Source: Dokdonella koreensis DS-123 (GTDB lineage Bacteria; Pseudomonadota; Gammaproteobacteria; Xanthomonadales; Rhodanobacteraceae). Taken from it: a DNA stretch of 64,000 bases. Positions 45,411-56,298 of the stretch are shown in pieces. The stretch's first letter is position 1. Every line of letters starts with the position of its first letter. Where the stretch lies: positions 414,686-478,685 of the forward strand of contig NZ_CP015249.1 in assembly GCF_001632775.1 (NCBI RefSeq), written 5' to 3'. The notes beneath the pieces are model-generated. The model was given only the letters and a program-made list of their open reading frames with translations. It did no database searches and had not been told where the DNA came from. Position numbers and translations under genes: made by a program.

Positions 45411-46448
45411 ATGCGCAAGGGACTTGCCGGCCTGCTGGGCGCGCTGCTGCCGATGGCGGCAGCGCACGCGGGATTCACGCCCCTCGGCCTGCCGGGCAGC
45501 CAGGTGGTCGCGCTGTCCCGCGATGGCTGCTTCGCTGCCGGCAGCCTGGTCAGCGGCCCGGCCGGCGGCTTCCGCTGGTCGGCGGCGGGCGGCGTCGAGC
45601 TGCTGCGTGAGGCCGTGACGGTGCGTGGCCTGTCGGCCAGCGGCCGCTACGTCTCCGGATCGGTGTTCGACGAGCAGGCGCGGCAGGTGGCCGGCTACTG
45701 GGATGCCGACGGCCGGTTGCACCGCCTCGGCGGCCTGGCCGACTGGGCAGCGATCGGCCAGGTCAGCGAGGCGTTCGGCATTTCCGACGAGCCGCGCGTG
45801 GTGGGCAACGCCCGCCGCCGCGCGGAAGGGCCGGCGGCCTTCGTCTGGTCACCGGCCGAAGGCCTGCGCGAGCTGCCCGTTCCGGCGCGCGGGGCGGCGA
45901 CGCATGCCGTAGGGCTCGGCGACGGTGGGCGCGTCTACGGCTGGATGCAGACACCGCAGGGCGCCAGCGGTGTCCTTTGGCAGGACGGCCGCACGCAGAT
46001 CCTGGCCGGCGCGGCGGGCGAGGTGCTGGGGGCCGATCATCGCGGCCAGATCCTGCTGGGACTCGCCACGCGGGGCGGCAGCGCGCATTCGGTCTACCGC
46101 TGGCGCGCGGCTGACGGCGCGCGCGTACTGGTGGAGGACGGCCTGCAGGCGCAGCCGATGCTGTTCGCCGCCAGCGACGATGGCCGCATCGCCGTGGGCG
46201 GCACCGGCACCGGCGAGCGGCGCGAGGCGGTCGTCTGGATCGAGGGGCGCTCGCTGCTGACCCTGGCGCAGGTGCTGGCCGAGCACGCGATCCCGCTGCC
46301 GGCGAACTGGAAGCCGTCGGTACTGACCGCGGTCAGCGGCGACGGCCGGCGCCTGGCCGGCTGGGGCAGCTTCGACGGCCGGCTCGACTCGTTCGTCGTG
46401 GACCTGGATGCCGGCGCGGCCCTGCAGGACTGCGCCTCGCGCCCGTAG
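45411..46448 (+). CDS. Secreted HAF-repeat-like protein
   Basis: The product has 345 residues with a signal peptide (GLAGLLGALLPMAAAHA). The body repeats a short unit in which a VaGsA/GWdS-type strand is followed by a tryptophan (AAFVWSPAEGLRELPV, GVLWQDGRTQIL, AVVWIEGRSLLTL), as in HAF and related beta-propeller proteins. It ends ALQDCASRP without the DGFD motif of its two neighbours. It is the third of three tandem secreted-protein genes. Confidence 0.7.
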   Translation: MRKGLAGLLGALLPMAAAHAGFTPLGLPGSQVVALSRDGCFAAGSLVSGPAGGFRWSAAGGVELLREAVTVRGLSASGRYVSGSVFDEQARQVAGYWDADGRLHRLGGLADWAAIGQVSEAFGISDEPRVVGNARRRAEGPAAFVWSPAEGLRELPVPARGAATHAVGLGDGGRVYGWMQTPQGASGVLWQDGRTQILAGAAGEVLGADHRGQILLGLATRGGSAHSVYRWRAADGARVLVEDGLQAQPMLFAASDDGRIAVGGTGTGERREAVVWIEGRSLLTLAQVLAEHAIPLPANWKPSVLTAVSGDGRRLAGWGSFDGRLDSFVVDLDAGAALQDCASRP

Positions 46449-46464
46449 CCGGCCGGGCGGCCGG
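46449..46464. terminator. Hairpin between convergent genes
   Basis: CCGGCC and GGCCGG form a 6-bp stem with a GGGC loop, filling the 18-base gap between the HAF-like gene and ligA. It may end both transcripts. Confidence 0.4.
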
Positions 46465-46466
46465 TG

Positions 46467-49076
<2,610 letters not shown>

Positions 49077-49082
49077 TCACCA

Positions 49083-49553
49083 ATGAAGCGTCATGTTGTC
49101 TTCTTCATGGGCTTGATCGGCAGCACCGTCGTGGCTGCCGCGACGCTGGATTCGAGCAAGCCGGGGTCGCGGCCGTTCGACGACGGCGATACCTTGTTGT
49201 GGGGCCTGCACGATGGCGCGCGCTGCACCGGTCTGTGCATTCGCACCGAGCGCCAGGGCAATGTGATCGTGACCCATGTCCACGGGGCCGACGGTGAGTT
49301 GGTCAAGACCGATACCCATGCCCTGATCAAAGGCAGGGGACAGCCGATCCCGCTGTCCACCTTCGTGTCAGCGACCGGGACGCCGGGAGATGGTTCGGCG
49401 TCGCCGCCCTCGGCCGGAGCGTCGGGTAGCGTGTCGCAGTCGCAGCCGTACACGAGCGGTAAGACGCACTGGATGCAGACGACGACGTTCCACTACGTCA
49501 AAGGCGCGTTGCGAGACGTCAAGGTCGAGTACGTCCAATACACCGTGCCGTGA
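49083..49553 (+). CDS. Hypothetical exported protein (156 aa)
   Basis: The product has 156 residues with a signal peptide (VVFFMGLIGSTVVAAATLD). The mature part has HDGARCTGLCIRTERQGNVIVTHVHG, with a possible disulphide, then a Ser/Gly-rich linker and a C-terminal beta segment. No family is recognised. Codon use is more relaxed than in ligA. Confidence 0.6.
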   Translation: MKRHVVFFMGLIGSTVVAAATLDSSKPGSRPFDDGDTLLWGLHDGARCTGLCIRTERQGNVIVTHVHGADGELVKTDTHALIKGRGQPIPLSTFVSATGTPGDGSASPPSAGASGSVSQSQPYTSGKTHWMQTTTFHYVKGALRDVKVEYVQYTVP

Positions 49554-49673
49554 TGCGGCGGGCCAATTGCAGGGCGTCGCGAGCCCCGGGGCCGATCGAT
49601 CCCGCCCTTTGCGCGTACGGCTGGGGCACCGCCACGCGGCCGCGACCGCCGGTGTCCACGGGTGCCGGGGCGC

Positions 49674-50657
49674 TCAGCGGCGCCATGCCTCGAACAGTGC
49701 CTGGCCGTGCAGCGGCTGGTACAACGGGTCGTCCAGCTCCTGCCGCGCCCAGACCGGGTTGACCGACAGGAAGACACCGAGGTAGTCGAGCGTACGCTCG
49801 CGGTCGCCCATCGTCATCGCCAGCCTGCCCGCGCGGCGCCAGATGCGGTCCCAGCCGTAGCTGCGGCGCAAGGCCTCGGCGATCGCGGTGCGGGCTTCGG
49901 CGGGCTTGTCCTGCCGCGCCAGCCGCTCGGCACGGATGATCGCCTGCAGCGCATAGTGCTGCTCCAGCAGGCGGCGCAGGTCCACGATCGGCTCGGCCGC
50001 GCCATCCACGCACAGGTCGATGTCCTGCCAGGCGCCGTCGGGCGTGCGCACGAGCAGGGCGGCGGAGCGCTTGCCGATGGTCTGGCCGCCGGCGGCCTGG
50101 CCGGCTTCGAGGCTGGCCATCAGGCGCTCGGCCAGGGTGCCGCGGCCGGCGAGGAAGGCCTGCTTCATCGCGATCGCCACCGCCTCGCCGGCCAGGCCGT
50201 TGCCCTGGACCGCATAGCCGTCGCCGTGCAGGGCGCCGGCCCAGGCCGATGTGCGCGCCTGAGCACCGGTATAGGTCGCCGAGCGGCCCTGGGCGTCGAC
50301 GATGCCGACCTGGCGCTCGGCGATCGTGGTGCCGTCGAAACCACCGTCGCCGTCGAGCAGGGCCTGCAGCGTCGCCTCGGGCGAGCGGCCGGCCGCCAGC
50401 AGCGCCAGGCCCTTGGGCCCGTAGCCGGGGTTGGTCTCGAACTGCGAAACGAGGGCGCCGACGCCGGCCTGGGCATACGGCACGCTGGCGCCGACGGCCC
50501 GGTTGTTGGTGGCGACGGCGACACCGCAGCGGCCGTCGCGGTCGCAGGCGACGATCGAGAACGTGGCCTGCGCCGACGACGCGAGGGCGAGCAGGGCCAG
50601 GCCGGCCAGTCGCAGGGTGCGGGCGCGCGGCAGGCGGGGCGGGTGGTGCGGGCTCAT
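49674..50657 (-). CDS. DUF1028 family exported protein
   Basis: The product has 327 residues with a signal peptide (LRLAGLALLALASSAQA). DUF1028 motifs follow directly: ATFSIVACD, RCGVAVATNNRAVGASVPYAQAGVGALVSQ, FDGTTIAERQVGIVDAQGRSATYTG and GNGLAGEAV. The fold is Ntn-hydrolase-like and the new N-terminal Thr/Ser after processing may be catalytic. Its substrate is unknown. The C-terminus has a putative peptidoglycan-binding-like tail. Confidence 0.9.
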   Translation of the reverse strand: MSPHHPPRLPRARTLRLAGLALLALASSAQATFSIVACDRDGRCGVAVATNNRAVGASVPYAQAGVGALVSQFETNPGYGPKGLALLAAGRSPEATLQALLDGDGGFDGTTIAERQVGIVDAQGRSATYTGAQARTSAWAGALHGDGYAVQGNGLAGEAVAIAMKQAFLAGRGTLAERLMASLEAGQAAGGQTIGKRSAALLVRTPDGAWQDIDLCVDGAAEPIVDLRRLLEQHYALQAIIRAERLARQDKPAEARTAIAEALRRSYGWDRIWRRAGRLAMTMGDRERTLDYLGVFLSVNPVWARQELDDPLYQPLHGQALFEAWRR

Positions 50658-50799
50658 CGGTGTCCGGGGGCGGTCGAGGGAGCGGCTTGGATGCGTGTCG
50701 CGGCCGCGGGGTTGCGTCGCGGCGGCCGCGTGGCGGCGGATCGTAGCCTGGCGGGCCGCAGGTGGTCGGCAACGGCGGATGAACCAGTGGATATCTGAT

Positions 50800-50829
50800 G
50801 TTTGAAATACAAACCAGTTTATGTATGCT
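50800..50829 (+). promoter_or_regulatory. Promoter with palindromic operator before acyltransferase operon
   Basis: TTGAAA (50802-50807) and TATGCT (50824-50829) are 16 bases apart. The -35 box sits inside a perfect palindrome GTTTG-AAATA-CAAAC (50800-50814). A dimeric repressor bound there would block RNA polymerase; the winged-helix protein encoded at 52986-53288 is the obvious candidate. Confidence 0.6.
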
Positions 50830-50854
50830 TCGCTCCCGATCCCGGAGCGCTGCG

Positions 50855-52087
50855 ATGTCGACCCTCGAAACCGATCGATCCGAACGCCTGCACGGCCTCG
50901 ACGCGCTGCGCGGCGGCGCGCTGCTGCTCGGCGTGGTGCTGCACGCCGCGCTGGCGTTCTTCCCGACGCCGGTCTGGCTGGTCACCGATCCGGCCACCTC
51001 GCCGGTGGCCGGTGTCCTGTTCTTCGCGATCCACGTGTTCCGGATGGCGACCTTCTTCGTGATCGCCGGCCTGTTCGCCCACCTGCTGCTGCAGCGGCGC
51101 GGCGTGGCCGGCTTCGTGAAGGACCGGCTGCTCCGGATCGCCGGTCCGCTGCTCGCGTTCTGGTGGCTGGTCCTGGGGTGCATCGTGGCGGTCATCGTCT
51201 GGAATGCCTGGATCCAGACTGGCGGCAACCTGCCGTCGGAAGCGCCGCCGGGGCCGAAATTCACGCCGGACGACTTCCCGCTGACCCACCTGTGGTTCCT
51301 CTGGGTGCTGCTGTTGTTCTATGTCGCGTTTCTGGCGCTGCGCCTGCCGCTGGTCCGCTATGACCACACCGGCACCTGGGCGCGTGCCGGCGACCGCCTG
51401 GCCGGCGCCCTGGCCGGGCCGCTGGGGCCGTTCGTGCTGGCCGTGCCGCTGGCACTGGCGCTCTACCGCACGCCGAAATGGATCGCGTTCTTCGGCGTGC
51501 CGACGCCGGACCAGGCACTGATCCCGAACCCGGCAGCCCTCACCGCGTTCGGTGTCGCGTTCGGGTTTGGCATCCTGCTGGCACGGCGTCGCGACCTGCT
51601 GGTCCGTATTGCGGCGGGGTGGCCGCTGTACCTGGGTCTGGCGCTGGCGGTGACCGCCGGCGCCCTGGTGCTGGCAGGCGGGCCCGGGCCGCGCCTGGTG
51701 CCGCTGACCGCACCCGGGCCGAAGGCGGCCGCGGCGGCCGTCTACGCGCTGGCGGTCTATGCGTCGAGCTTCGCCGCCCTCGCGCTGGCGCTGCGGTTCG
51801 CCGCCGGTTACAGCGCGCTGCGGCGCTACCTGGCCGATGCCTCGTACTGGGTCTACATCGTCCACCTGCCGCTGGTGATGGCGGGCCAGGTGCTGGTGCA
51901 GGGCCTGGCATGGCCGTGGTGGCTCAAGCTGGCGGCGGTGGTCGTGGGGACGATGGCGATCGCCCTGGCGAGCTACGAGGGACTGATCCGCCACAGCTTC
52001 ATGGGCCTGTGGCTCAACGGCCGCCGGGTCGCGCGCCGCGGCCCGGCGCCGGCGCCGGTGCCGCCGCCCTTGGTCACCGGCCAATGA
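50855..52087 (+). CDS. Acyltransferase family membrane protein (acyltransferase 3 / OpgC-like)
   Basis: The product has 410 residues and about ten hydrophobic helices. The N-terminus has the acyltransferase-3 signature (RLHGLDALRGGALLLGVVLHAALAF) with the conserved Arg and His, then FRMATFFVIAGLFAHLLLQRRG and, near the end, YLADASYWVYIVHLPLVM. The family transfers acyl groups to membrane glycans. The start at 50855 follows a CGGAGCG site. The gene begins a group with a membrane protein and a winged-helix regulator. Confidence 0.9.
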   Translation: MSTLETDRSERLHGLDALRGGALLLGVVLHAALAFFPTPVWLVTDPATSPVAGVLFFAIHVFRMATFFVIAGLFAHLLLQRRGVAGFVKDRLLRIAGPLLAFWWLVLGCIVAVIVWNAWIQTGGNLPSEAPPGPKFTPDDFPLTHLWFLWVLLLFYVAFLALRLPLVRYDHTGTWARAGDRLAGALAGPLGPFVLAVPLALALYRTPKWIAFFGVPTPDQALIPNPAALTAFGVAFGFGILLARRRDLLVRIAAGWPLYLGLALAVTAGALVLAGGPGPRLVPLTAPGPKAAAAAVYALAVYASSFAALALALRFAAGYSALRRYLADASYWVYIVHLPLVMAGQVLVQGLAWPWWLKLAAVVVGTMAIALASYEGLIRHSFMGLWLNGRRVARRGPAPAPVPPPLVTGQ

Positions 52088-52345
52088 AGCCGGCTACCAT
52101 CGCCTGCCACGCGATGACCGGCGGATCGGCCGGTCGTCGCGGCTGCCGGCGGGCCGCGGGTGACAATCGGCCGGCCGGCTGTCGGGAAGCGGCCGGCCGG
52201 CGCGATCGCGAGGACGGATCGCTCGCGCATCGACGGCCGGTGCCGTCGATGCGCGGAACAGGTGGCGCGGCGCTGCCGCGACCGTGTGAGTCGGCCAAGG
52301 GCGGGAACGCCCTTTCCCGACGATGCCATAGGAACAGGAACTGCC

Positions 52346-52978
52346 ATGTCCGCCGAACCGCCCTCGCACTCGCCCGAAGAGAACCTGGCCTTCCTGCGCT
52401 CGATCGTGGACGGTGCCGGCCGGACGCGGATGGCCGGTGGTGTCGCCTACATGGCCGGCGGCCTGCTCTACGGCCTGCAGTGCCTGTTCCACTGGGGCCA
52501 GGCCGAAGGACTGATCCGCTGGCCCGGCTGGGCCAGCCTGGCCTTCGTCGTCGGCATCACGACGACATTCCTGATCGTGCTGGTCGCCGCGATCCGGCAC
52601 GATCGCGACGCCGGCTTCCGCGGCTCGACCGCCAATCGCGCGCTGAACGCGACCTTCGGCGGCGCCGGCCTGGCCAACCTGGCGATGGTCGTGGTCTTCG
52701 GCGTCAATGCCGCGCGGCTGCAGAGCTTCCAGGTCTGGCTGCTGTACCCGGCCGTGGTGTTCGCGCTGCAGGGGGCGGTCTGGTACGTCATGCACATGCT
52801 GCAGCGGCGTGCCTGGATGCTGGCCACGGCGATCGGCTGGCTGCTCGCGGCGGTCGCGCTGGGCCTGTTGAACGGCACCCCGTACTACCTGATGGTCTGT
52901 ACGGCGGCGCTGTTCGGGCTGATGGCGCTGCCGGGCTGGATCATGCTCCGCGAGGCGCGCACACAGGCGGGAGCCTGA
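52346..52978 (+). CDS. Hypothetical membrane protein (210 aa)
   Basis: The product has 210 residues and about six hydrophobic segments after a short soluble N-terminus (PPSHSPEENLAFLRSIVDGA). No named family is recognised. The seven-base spacing to the winged-helix regulator gene indicates one operon, and a membrane protein next to this type of regulator is a recurring arrangement. Confidence 0.72.
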   Translation: MSAEPPSHSPEENLAFLRSIVDGAGRTRMAGGVAYMAGGLLYGLQCLFHWGQAEGLIRWPGWASLAFVVGITTTFLIVLVAAIRHDRDAGFRGSTANRALNATFGGAGLANLAMVVVFGVNAARLQSFQVWLLYPAVVFALQGAVWYVMHMLQRRAWMLATAIGWLLAAVALGLLNGTPYYLMVCTAALFGLMALPGWIMLREARTQAGA

Positions 52979-52985
52979 CGCACCG

Positions 52986-53288
52986 ATGGGCCTGGCAGAC
53001 CTCGGCGGCATCGACGAGATCATCCACGGCCGCCTGCGGCTGGGCGTGATGGTCTACCTCGCCGATGCCGAGGTGGCCGATTTCACCGAGTTGAAGAACG
53101 CGCTGAACGCCACCCAGGGCAATCTGTCGGTCCACCTGAAGAAACTGGAGGAGGCCGGCTACGTCGCGATCGACAAACGCTTCGTCGAGCGCAAGCCGCT
53201 GACGCGCATCCGCATCACGTCCGAGGGGCGGCGCGCATTCGCCGCCTACCTGGAGGCGATGAGCAAGCTGATCGGCACGCGCGGCTAG
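52986..53288 (+). CDS. Winged-helix transcriptional regulator
   Basis: The product has 100 residues, all of it one winged helix: RLRLGVMVYLADAEVADFTELKNALNATQGNLSVHLKKLEEAGYVAIDKRF, then [21 protein letters not shown]. This matches the small MarR/PadR-like HTH_34 group. It probably binds DNA as a dimer and represses its own operon; see the palindrome at 50800-50814. Confidence 0.88.
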   Translation: MGLADLGGIDEIIHGRLRLGVMVYLADAEVADFTELKNALNATQGNLSVHLKKLEEAGYVAIDKRFVERKPLTRIRITSEGRRAFAAYLEAMSKLIGTRG

Positions 53289-53431
53289 CGGCGTAGCGGG
53301 AAACAGTGCGCGCGGGTGACCACGGCTCGTGGCGCAGGCATCGAGCGTGCGCTCGATGCCTGGCCGGCGGTCGTGCACAGCGCGGGGCCCTGCGATCGAG
53401 GGCGTGGCAGCCCCCAGGCTCCCGCCATCGG

Positions 53432-53785
53432 CTAGTCCACCGACCACACCGCCAGTTCGTAGCCGTCGGGATCGACGAAATGGAAGCGCCGCCCGCCCGG
53501 GAACGCGAAGATCGGCCGGCTGATGCCTGCGCCGGCCTGTTCCAGGCGCTGCTGGGTGGCGGCCAGGTCGTCGGCGTAGAGGATGACCAGCGGCCCGCCG
53601 GGCCGCGCCGGCTCGGCGGTCGTGAAGCCGCCGGCCAGCCGCCCGTCGCGGAACTCGCAGTAGGCCGGACCGTAGTCGGTGAAGGTCCAGCCGAACGCCG
53701 CGCCGTAGAACGCCTTGCTGCGCGCGATGTCGGCGACGTTGAACTCGATGTAGTCGATCTGCCGGTCGTTGCCGTGCGTGCCCAT
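53432..53785 (-). CDS. VOC family protein
   Basis: The product has 117 residues with a single VOC domain of the CFP32-like kind: QIDYIEFNVADIARSKAFYGAAFGWTFTDYG, then PLVILYADDLAATQQRLEQAGA and FHFVDPDGYELAVWSVD. Its function is unknown. It is the only one of seven VOC genes in the window on the minus strand. Confidence 0.88.
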   Translation of the reverse strand: MGTHGNDRQIDYIEFNVADIARSKAFYGAAFGWTFTDYGPAYCEFRDGRLAGGFTTAEPARPGGPLVILYADDLAATQQRLEQAGAGISRPIFAFPGGRRFHFVDPDGYELAVWSVD

Positions 53786-53925
53786 GTCCGCTGTCCTGTC
53801 CGCTGATCGGCCCTCATGATCGCCCGGCGGCGGGTTCGCTGTCTGCCCGCAGCGCGGGTCCTTGCGTGCCGCGCGGCGCCGCTCCTAACCCTGGTGCGCC
53901 GGTTCGCGCGTTCCAGCAAGGCGCC

Positions 53926-54519
53926 ATGTCGATGACGACTCCCGCCGATTGCCTTACCCTCACCGGCATGGGGGTCGAACGAACGGACGAAGAACTGATG
54001 TCGGCTTATGCCGAGGGCGATACCGTCGCCTTCGAGATGCTCTATCGACGCCACCGCGGCACGGTCTACCGGTTCGCGATGCGCGCGCTGCACAACCGCG
54101 CCGATGCGGACGAGGTGTTCCAGGAGACCTGGAGCCGCCTGATCGCCGCGCGGGCGCGCTACCGGCCCGATGCCAAGTTCACGACCTGGCTGTTGCAGAT
54201 CGCCCACAACCTGATCGTCGATCGCTTCCGGCGCCAGCGGCCCGCGGCGTCGGACGAGGAGGCCGAGGCGGTGTTCCGCCAGCTCGACGCCCCCGAGACC
54301 GAGCAGCCCGACCGCGTCCTCAGCGAGTTCGAGCAGCGCCGCAAGCTGCAACTGGCGCTGGAGGACCTGCCCGAGGAACAACGCCTGGCGTTCCTGCTGC
54401 GCATCGAAGGAGGCCTGGGGCTGGAGGAGATCGGCGAGCTGACCGGCGCCGGCCGCGAGACCGTCAAGTCGCGCCTGCGCTATGCGCTGGCGCGGATCCG
54501 CGCGAGGTTCCAGTCATGA
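53926..54519 (+). CDS. RNA polymerase ECF sigma factor
   Basis: The product has 197 residues from the ATG at 53926. Region 2 reads AFEMLYRRHRGTVYRFAMRAL and DADEVFQETWSRLIAA, and region 4 reads DLPEEQRLAFLLRIEGGLGLEEIGELTGAGRETVKSRLRYALARIR. A second start at 53968 (MGVERTDEELM) is possible, with TACCCT eight bases before it. The four-base ATGA overlap with the next gene indicates translational coupling. Confidence 0.92.
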   Translation: MSMTTPADCLTLTGMGVERTDEELMSAYAEGDTVAFEMLYRRHRGTVYRFAMRALHNRADADEVFQETWSRLIAARARYRPDAKFTTWLLQIAHNLIVDRFRRQRPAASDEEAEAVFRQLDAPETEQPDRVLSEFEQRRKLQLALEDLPEEQRLAFLLRIEGGLGLEEIGELTGAGRETVKSRLRYALARIRARFQS

Positions 54520-55331
54520 GCGGCGATCGCCTCGACCGCGATCTCGACGCGCTGCTGGGACCGGGCGGCGGCGAACTCGGCACGCTCTACCGCCGGCTGC
54601 CGCAGGCCGAGCCGCCGCGCCGGCTCGACCGCGCGGTCCTGGCCGAGGCAGCGCGGGCTGTCCGCGGCGCGGGCGACCGCCCGCCCCGGCGCCAGCGCTG
54701 GCTGCTGGGTCTCGGATCGGTCGCGGGCATGGTCCTGGCGGCCGGCATCGCCTGGCAGGCGATGCCCGAGCGTGGTGTGCCGGCGGCCGGTTCCGCACCG
54801 GCTCCGCAGCAGACCACGCCGGCCGGCGTGATCCCGGTCGAGCCGATCCTGGCGCCACCGCCGGCCCCTTCGCCGCCGCCGCCGGCCCCGCCAGCGGTCG
54901 AGGCAGCGCCGGCCCCGTCCGCATCGCCCCCGCGCGCGCGCACGGCTTCGCCACCGGCGATCGAACAGAAGGCCCAGGCCCGGCCGGCGCCGCCGGCCGC
55001 CGCGCCCGCGGCCGATGCGCGCGAGGCGCCGGTGGCGGAGTCGGCGGCGGCAGCGCAGCGCCAGGAAGCGGAGAAGGCCGCCGCGCCGGCCGTGCCGGCC
55101 CCGGCCGAAGCCACGCCCCCGCGTGCCGCTCCGGGTCTCAGCCCGGCACCGATCACCTCGACGGAACTGCGCCGCAACATGCGGCTGCCACCGGCCCGCT
55201 GGCTCGACGAGATCCGCCGGCTCGACCGCGAAGGCCAGCGCCATTGGGCCGGCGAGAACCTGCGCCTGTTCCGGCGCGTCCATCCGCGCCAGGCGATTCC
55301 CGCCGACCTGCAGCCGCTGTTGGACGACTGA
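54516..55331 (+). CDS. Proline/alanine-rich single-pass membrane protein, probable anti-sigma factor
   Basis: The product has 271 residues. Residues 1-55 are a charged cytoplasmic segment, residues about 60-82 one membrane helix (WLLGLGSVAGMVLAAGIAWQAM), then a long Pro/Ala-rich linker of about 130 residues, and a compact C-terminal domain (LRRNMRLPPARWLDEIRRLDREGQRHWAGENL). Its overlap with an ECF sigma factor suggests an anti-sigma role, but no zinc-binding ASD motif is seen, so this is inference. Confidence 0.75.
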   Translation: MSGDRLDRDLDALLGPGGGELGTLYRRLPQAEPPRRLDRAVLAEAARAVRGAGDRPPRRQRWLLGLGSVAGMVLAAGIAWQAMPERGVPAAGSAPAPQQTTPAGVIPVEPILAPPPAPSPPPPAPPAVEAAPAPSASPPRARTASPPAIEQKAQARPAPPAAAPAADAREAPVAESAAAAQRQEAEKAAAPAVPAPAEATPPRAAPGLSPAPITSTELRRNMRLPPARWLDEIRRLDREGQRHWAGENLRLFRRVHPRQAIPADLQPLLDD

Positions 55332-55379
55332 GGTCGCGCTGCGGCGCGGCCGTGCGAGCGGCCGGAGCGGCCCGCGGCC

Positions 55380-55391
55380 TACAATGCGGCG
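55380..55391 (+). promoter_or_regulatory. -10-like hexamer directly before yigZ-type gene
   Basis: TACAAT (55380-55385) ends six bases before the ATG, the same geometry as at 6021. No Shine-Dalgarno sequence is visible, which fits a leaderless mRNA. A -35 box is not obvious. Confidence 0.45.
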
Positions 55392-56003
55392 ATGGCGAGC
55401 ATGGAGACCCTGGCCGGCGCAGCCCGCCTGCAGCAGGAGATCAAGAAGAGCCGGTTCCTGGCCCAGGCGGCGCCGCTGGACGCGGTCGACGCGGCATTGG
55501 CGTTCGTCGCGCAGGTCGCCGATCCGGCCGCGACGCACAACTGCTGGGCCTACCGCTTCGGCCAGCACTATCGCTTCTCCGACGACGGCGAGCCCGGCGG
55601 TACCGCCGGCCGGCCGATCCTGCAGGCGATCGACGGCCAGGGGCTGGACCGGGTCATCGTCGTCGTCACGCGCTGGTTCGGCGGCACCAAGCTCGGCGCC
55701 GGCGGGCTGGTCCGCGCCTATGGCGGCTGCGCTGCGGAATGCCTGCGCCTGGCGGCGCGCCTGCCGATCGTGGATCGGGCGACGATCGAGGTGAGCTGCG
55801 ATTTCCCGAACCTGCCGACGCTGCATGCGCGCCTGCCCGAGTTCTCGGCCGAGAAGCTCGACGAAGGCTTCGACGCGGACGGTGCGCGGCTGCGCCTGGC
55901 GCTGCCGCGCGATCGCGTGGTGGCGTTCACCGGCTGGCTGCGCGACCTGACGCGCGGCCGCGCGGTGGTCGACGTGCAGGACGACGCTACGACCCCGTCG
56001 TAG
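55392..56003 (+). CDS. YigZ/IMPACT family protein
   Basis: The product has 203 residues. The N-terminal UPF0029/IMPACT domain shows KKSRFLAQAAPLD, THNCWAYRFG, RFSDDGEPGGTAGRPIL and VVVTRWFGGTKLGAGGLVRAYG. A C-terminal ferredoxin-like domain follows. The eukaryotic relative regulates translation by GCN2; the bacterial role is unclear. It is a stable conserved gene across bacteria. Confidence 0.93.
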   Translation: MASMETLAGAARLQQEIKKSRFLAQAAPLDAVDAALAFVAQVADPAATHNCWAYRFGQHYRFSDDGEPGGTAGRPILQAIDGQGLDRVIVVVTRWFGGTKLGAGGLVRAYGGCAAECLRLAARLPIVDRATIEVSCDFPNLPTLHARLPEFSAEKLDEGFDADGARLRLALPRDRVVAFTGWLRDLTRGRAVVDVQDDATTPS

Positions 56004-56298
56004 CCGGCCGCGCCACGTCCGGACCGACGCCGCCCGGTTGCGGCCGGCGTGCCTCCCGTGGCCATCGCCCCGGGATCTCGCTTGGACTGCGGGAACGCGA
56101 TGCCGGCGTTCGGGATACTGGACGCGCGATCGAATCGCCGGGTAGGGGCGGCCGCGGAACCGACGTTTCCAAGGAGCGAAGGCGCACGTTGCCTGGCGTC
56201 GCGGCGCACCCGTCAGCGTCCCGCGCCGGGAGCGAGGTGACCGTCTTCATGAACCATGCGTCCCCTCGGCCTTCCCGCGTCGCTTCCAGGGAGCACCC

